A stretch of 64,000 nt of DNA from Shewanella zhangzhouensis. GTDB taxonomy: Bacteria > Pseudomonadota > Gammaproteobacteria > Enterobacterales > Shewanellaceae. The first letter of the stretch is position 1. Every line of letters begins with the position of its first letter. The position numbers were made by a program, and so were the translations under genes. Positions 63,737 to 64,000 of the stretch are shown in pieces. The notes below the pieces were generated by a model. It saw nothing but the letters and a program-made list of their open reading frames with translations. It did not search any database and was not told the origin of the DNA. The DNA lies in NCBI RefSeq assembly GCF_019457615.1, contig NZ_CP080414.1, positions 1,114,501-1,178,500 on the forward strand, written 5' to 3'.

Positions 63737-64000
63737 TTATTCACCCATAACCAGGTCGATTTGATTCAGTGATGCCAGGTGAGCATAAATGGCTGACAGA
63801 GCGCCCTTGTTGAACAGTTCAAGCTTGGCTTCATCGCTCAGCTCGTGCAGCTTCTTCTCATCCACCATATAGATGCCGTCGTAGTTGGCTTTCTCGCCGT
63901 CCTTGCCATTCACGGTCAGTGTTTTAGGCTGCAGCAAGTCATGGTCAGTCAGGGTCTTTACAAACTGCTTGGTCAACTCGCGGAAGTCGAACAGCTGGCC
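63737..64000 (-). CDS. SapC-family protein, C-terminal part
   Basis: 88 codons of the C-terminal end; the frame stays open to the window edge (beginning GQLFDFRE), so the start lies beyond it. The pattern Y-D-G-I-Y-M-V-D-E-K-K-L-x-x-L, then GALSAIYAHLASLNQ fits the PF07277 SapC family, which recurs next to TonB receptors and tryptophan-halogenase-like genes. Function unknown despite the name, which refers to a Campylobacter S-layer protein. Converges on the halogenase-like gene. Confidence 0.82.
   Translation of the reverse strand, partial: GQLFDFRELTKQFVKTLTDHDLLQPKTLTVNGKDGEKANYDGIYMVDEKKLHELSDEAKLELFNKGALSAIYAHLASLNQIDLVMGE

Overview
The window looks like a chromosomal segment of a gammaproteobacterium of the order Alteromonadales, most probably a Shewanella. 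This is inferred from gene content and protein sequence (SlyD with a long His/Cys tail, a DUF3545 protein, an extended PheA, cytochrome c', tap-type minor pilins, a TonB receptor next to a tryptophan-halogenase-like protein and SapC). No tRNA, rRNA, insertion sequence, prophage or CRISPR array was seen. Almost all of it is dense, GC-rich core genome; 48.2-56.0 kb is visibly more AT-rich.

Layout. 0-1.0 kb: end of pdxJ and acpS. 1.2-3.1 kb: an Mpo1-like membrane protein and the transporter corB, meeting at a shared terminator. 3.1-7.7 kb: ypjD facing away from ffh, then the ribosome operon rpsP-rimM-trmD-rplS. 8.0-10.2 kb: aroF-tyrA. 10.4-13.2 kb: hcp-hcr behind a strong NsrR-type box. 13.3-16.4 kb: a small membrane protein, then (minus strand) raiA and pheA with a phenylalanine-rich leader peptide and attenuator. 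Apart from hcp-hcr and the membrane protein, this follows the E. coli order corB-ypjD-ffh-rpsP-rimM-trmD-rplS-aroF-tyrA-pheA-pheL-raiA. 16.7-19.4 kb: cytochrome b561, cytochrome c', trpR, a duplicated membrane protein and slyD.

19.8-24.8 kb: thrLABC with a threonine/isoleucine leader peptide and attenuator. 24.9-28.7 kb: hybrid histidine kinase, response regulator with an unrecognised output domain, and a hemerythrin protein behind an FNR-like box. 28.7-37.5 kb: DUF3545, tal-pgi, ompA, phosphoketolase xfp (HexR-like palindrome upstream) and an AGCS amino-acid symporter. 37.6-40.3 kb: yaaA, a secreted M28 peptidase, an ArsR-family regulator. 40.3-48.2 kb: rpsT facing away from murJ-ribF-ileS-lspA-fkpB-ispH. 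The series thr - tal - yaaJ-like - yaaA - rpsT - ribF - ileS - lspA - fkpB - ispH repeats, with insertions and rearrangement, the start of the E. coli map; minor pilins next to ispH is the Pseudomonas arrangement.

48.4-55.9 kb: minor pilin/adhesin operon pilV-pilW-pilX-pilY1-pilE-tapY2, facing two FimT/GspH-type pseudopilins. 56.1-59.0 kb: glnB, ndh, and a LacI-family repressor. 59.4-64 kb: TonB-dependent receptor with a LacI-type operator candidate upstream, tryptophan-halogenase-family protein and the end of a SapC-family gene; together these look like a carbohydrate-uptake locus.

Most unusual points: PheA carries a C-terminal domain resembling a DAHP synthase that has lost its catalytic residues; the kinase/regulator/hemerythrin cluster has an unassigned output domain; and several clean palindromes (upstream of ndh, between glnB and fimT, at the hemerythrin promoter, upstream of thrL) have no assigned regulator.
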